Source of the DNA: Sphingomonadales bacterium
GTDB lineage: Bacteria; Pseudomonadota; Alphaproteobacteria; Sphingomonadales; Sphingomonadaceae
NCBI GenBank assembly: GCA_004173185.1
Contig: SEFZ01000009.1
Span: 62,001-126,000, forward strand
Direction of reading: 5' to 3'
DNA: 64,000 nucleotides
The translations under genes were made by a program, and so were the position numbers. Positions 62,468 to 64,000 of this stretch are shown piece by piece. A model generated the notes under the pieces. That model was not told the DNA's origin. It made no database searches and saw nothing but the letters and a program-made list of their open reading frames with translations. Positions within the stretch are counted from its first letter, which is position 1. The number at the start of each line of letters is the position of its first letter.

Positions 62468-63733
62468 TTACTTCACTCCTGCCGTGGCAAGAAGGATGCC
62501 GAGGCCCACGGTCATGCCCTGGAGGCTTGGCCCCTTGGCCACGTCGATCCACTCGTCGAGCGAATGGCCGCGTCCACCCTTGCCGCCCGAACCGATCGTG
62601 ATCGCCGGGATGCCGAGGCTCATCGGCATATTCGAATCGGTCGAAGCGAAGGCTGGGCGCGGGGTCAGGCCACGTGCGGTGATCACGCTGGTGGCGATGC
62701 GGACCACGCTGGCGGTGGCCGCAGTGCTTCCGGCCGGACGGTCGCCGATCATCTTGAGCTCGGCCACCACCTTGCCCTCTTTCACCGAGCGCGCAGCATT
62801 CTCGGTCTCGGCACTGGCCGCGACGATCTCGAGGAAGCGCGTCTCCAATTTGGCCAGCTCGACCGGACTTTCAGAGCGCATGTCGAATTCCATGAACACT
62901 TCGTGCGGGATCGAATTGACCGAAGTCCCGCCGCCGGTGATGCTGGCGGAATAGGTCGTCTTGGGCGCCTTTGGCACCGGGATCTTGTAGAAATCGACCA
63001 CGGTCTGGCTCATCGCCGTCATCGGATTGACCAGCCCGAACGAGCCAAAGCTATGCCCGCCCGGCCCCTTATAGGTGACGCGGTAGCGCTTCGACCCAAC
63101 TCCGCCGGTGACGATGCGATCGGCGCTGGTCCCGTCCATCGAGAAGAACGCCTTCACCCGATCCTTATACTTGCCCTTGGTGAAAAGATAACGGACGCCG
63201 CGCAGATCGCCCGGTCCCTCTTCACCGACATTGCCGACGAACAGGATGTCCGACGCGGTCTTGACCCCCTGCGTCGTCATCGCGCGGGCATAGGCCAGGA
63301 TCACCGCCAGGCTGCGGGTGTCGTCGCCGATCCCCGGCGCGAACAACTTGTCGCCTTCGCGCCGCACCGTCACATCGGTCCCTTCGGGAAACACCGTGTC
63401 GAGATGCGCGGCGATCACGATCAGCGGGCCGCCCGCCTTGCCGGTGCCGCGATACAGGCCCATCGCATTACCCTCGGCATCGATCTCTACATCGGCGAGC
63501 CCGGCCTCCTTGAGCATTTCGGCATAGGCCGCCGCGCGCTTTTCCTCCTTGAAGGGCGGCGCGGGAATCTCGGTCAGGGTGATGATGTCCTGGACGATGC
63601 GGTCATGCTCGCGATCGAGCTGCGCCACCGACGCGGTATAGGCCTTGCTCGCCAGCACGCGCGCCGTCAGCCGGTCGGTCTCGGGGTCGCCGGCAGTCAA
63701 AGCCAGCGTCGCCAGCGCAGTCATCACAAACAT
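62468..63733 (-). CDS. M20-family metallopeptidase, secreted
   Basis: A 421-residue M20/M25/M40 peptidase with a short signal region (MFVMTALATLALTAGD). Metal-site motifs are AAHLDTVFPEG, APGIGDDTRS, GNVGEEGPGDL, the Asp in FSMDGTSADRI and the His in GGRGHSLDEW; the lid domain has GPGGHSFGSFG. It would release amino acids from small peptides. It converges with the S58 peptidase and probably works in the same peptide-use module. Confidence 0.9.
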   Translation of the reverse strand: MFVMTALATLALTAGDPETDRLTARVLASKAYTASVAQLDREHDRIVQDIITLTEIPAPPFKEEKRAAAYAEMLKEAGLADVEIDAEGNAMGLYRGTGKAGGPLIVIAAHLDTVFPEGTDVTVRREGDKLFAPGIGDDTRSLAVILAYARAMTTQGVKTASDILFVGNVGEEGPGDLRGVRYLFTKGKYKDRVKAFFSMDGTSADRIVTGGVGSKRYRVTYKGPGGHSFGSFGLVNPMTAMSQTVVDFYKIPVPKAPKTTYSASITGGGTSVNSIPHEVFMEFDMRSESPVELAKLETRFLEIVAASAETENAARSVKEGKVVAELKMIGDRPAGSTAATASVVRIATSVITARGLTPRPAFASTDSNMPMSLGIPAITIGSGGKGGRGHSLDEWIDVAKGPSLQGMTVGLGILLATAGVK

Positions 63734-63754
63734 GTTCGAGCCTTTCGAAGGGGA

Positions 63755-64000
63755 TTAATTGGCAGGTGGCCGTATCTGCGTCAGCCGCAGGAACGGCCCG
63801 ATCTGGTCCGCCCCGCGCCGCGCCAGACCAGCATCGCCGCCCAGCGCACTACGCCGCAGCATCTCGCCAAACGCCGCATCGGCATCGCCCTTATCGGCAA
63901 TGCTCGGCTGGTAGCCGGTCTTCAGATTGTCGCTGCGCACCGCATAGAGCCGGATCTCGCTGTCCACCGCCTTGCCGTTGTCGGCAAACACCAGTTCCAT
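63755..64000 (-). CDS. C-terminal fragment of an unidentified protein
   Basis: The last 81 codons of a gene that probably begins beyond the right edge (the Met at the border may be internal). The visible part, ending FLRLTQIRPPAN, has several Arg and Ala and no recognised domain. It precedes the M20 peptidase gene by 21 bp on the same strand and may share its transcript. No function can be given. Confidence 0.55.
   Translation of the reverse strand: MELVFADNGKAVDSEIRLYAVRSDNLKTGYQPSIADKGDADAAFGEMLRRSALGGDAGLARRGADQIGPFLRLTQIRPPAN

Noticed and set aside
1..64000. CRISPR array, prophage, insertion sequence or integrase
   Set aside because: No regularly spaced direct repeats of CRISPR size, no phage structural genes and no transposase or integrase motifs were recognised.

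Overview
The window is GC-rich DNA from an alphaproteobacterium, most likely a member of the Sphingomonadaceae (Sphingomonas-like). This rests on gene order and family content: a complete mraZ-to-murC division and cell-wall cluster, MurE with the meso-diaminopimelate motif, NDUFA12 and DUF2155 genes beside aat, a FadD32-like acyl-AMP ligase, large TonB-dependent receptors, and LigA/LigB/LigJ-type genes of protocatechuate and gallate catabolism. Genus and species cannot be read from the sequence alone.

Region 1 (1-11.5 kb, minus strand) is the dcw cluster: mraZ, rsmH, ftsL, ftsI, murE, murF, mraY, murD, ftsW, murG and the start of murC. Every neighbouring pair overlaps by 1-4 bases, so the run reads as one translationally coupled transcript. 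Upstream lies about 620 bp without a gene, carrying a four-fold GGG repeat at 10-11 bp spacing (candidate MraZ operator) and six GANTC sites within 325 bp.

Region 2 (12-24.5 kb) is mostly conserved housekeeping DNA: a small membrane protein, cysK, a DUF962 protein, a VapBC toxin-antitoxin pair coupled to a uracil/hypoxanthine-DNA glycosylase gene, lipoproteins, aat (which overlaps a convergent DUF2155 gene by 187 bp), an NDUFA12 protein, DUF192, a double cold-shock protein, recX, a fatty acyl-AMP ligase, a PAS-GGDEF-EAL protein and tRNA-Trp. Two related palindromic repeats lie between genes.

Region 3 (24.8-42.5 kb) begins just after tRNA-Trp and is an accessory catabolic cluster on the minus strand, with a divergent LysR-type regulator at its far end. 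It has two class III ring-cleavage dioxygenases (one with a LigA-like small subunit), LigJ (4-oxalomesaconate hydratase), an HpcH/HpaI aldolase, a LigI-like amidohydrolase, two 4,5-dihydroxyphthalate-decarboxylase-like proteins, a thiamine-diphosphate enzyme, two MFS transporters, a TonB-dependent receptor and a ceramidase-like secreted hydrolase. The simplest reading is uptake of an aromatic acid, ring opening to 4-oxalomesaconate, hydration and aldol cleavage to central metabolites. The regulator has two LysR-type HTH domains in tandem, and an AAACTTAT-centred element recurs before several of these transcription units and again at 56.9 kb.

Region 4 (42.5-64 kb) carries further accessory genes: a Tat-exported beta-propeller lactonase, two MFS exporters, a second thiamine-diphosphate enzyme, two paralogous type B carboxylesterases facing away from each other with an alpha/beta hydrolase and a GlcG/HbpS-like protein, a second TonB-dependent receptor, a cytochrome b561, a GH130-like/SDR pair, a D-arginine-dehydrogenase-like flavoprotein, an S58/DmpA peptidase, an M20 peptidase and one truncated gene. 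No transposase, integrase, CRISPR array or rRNA gene was recognised.
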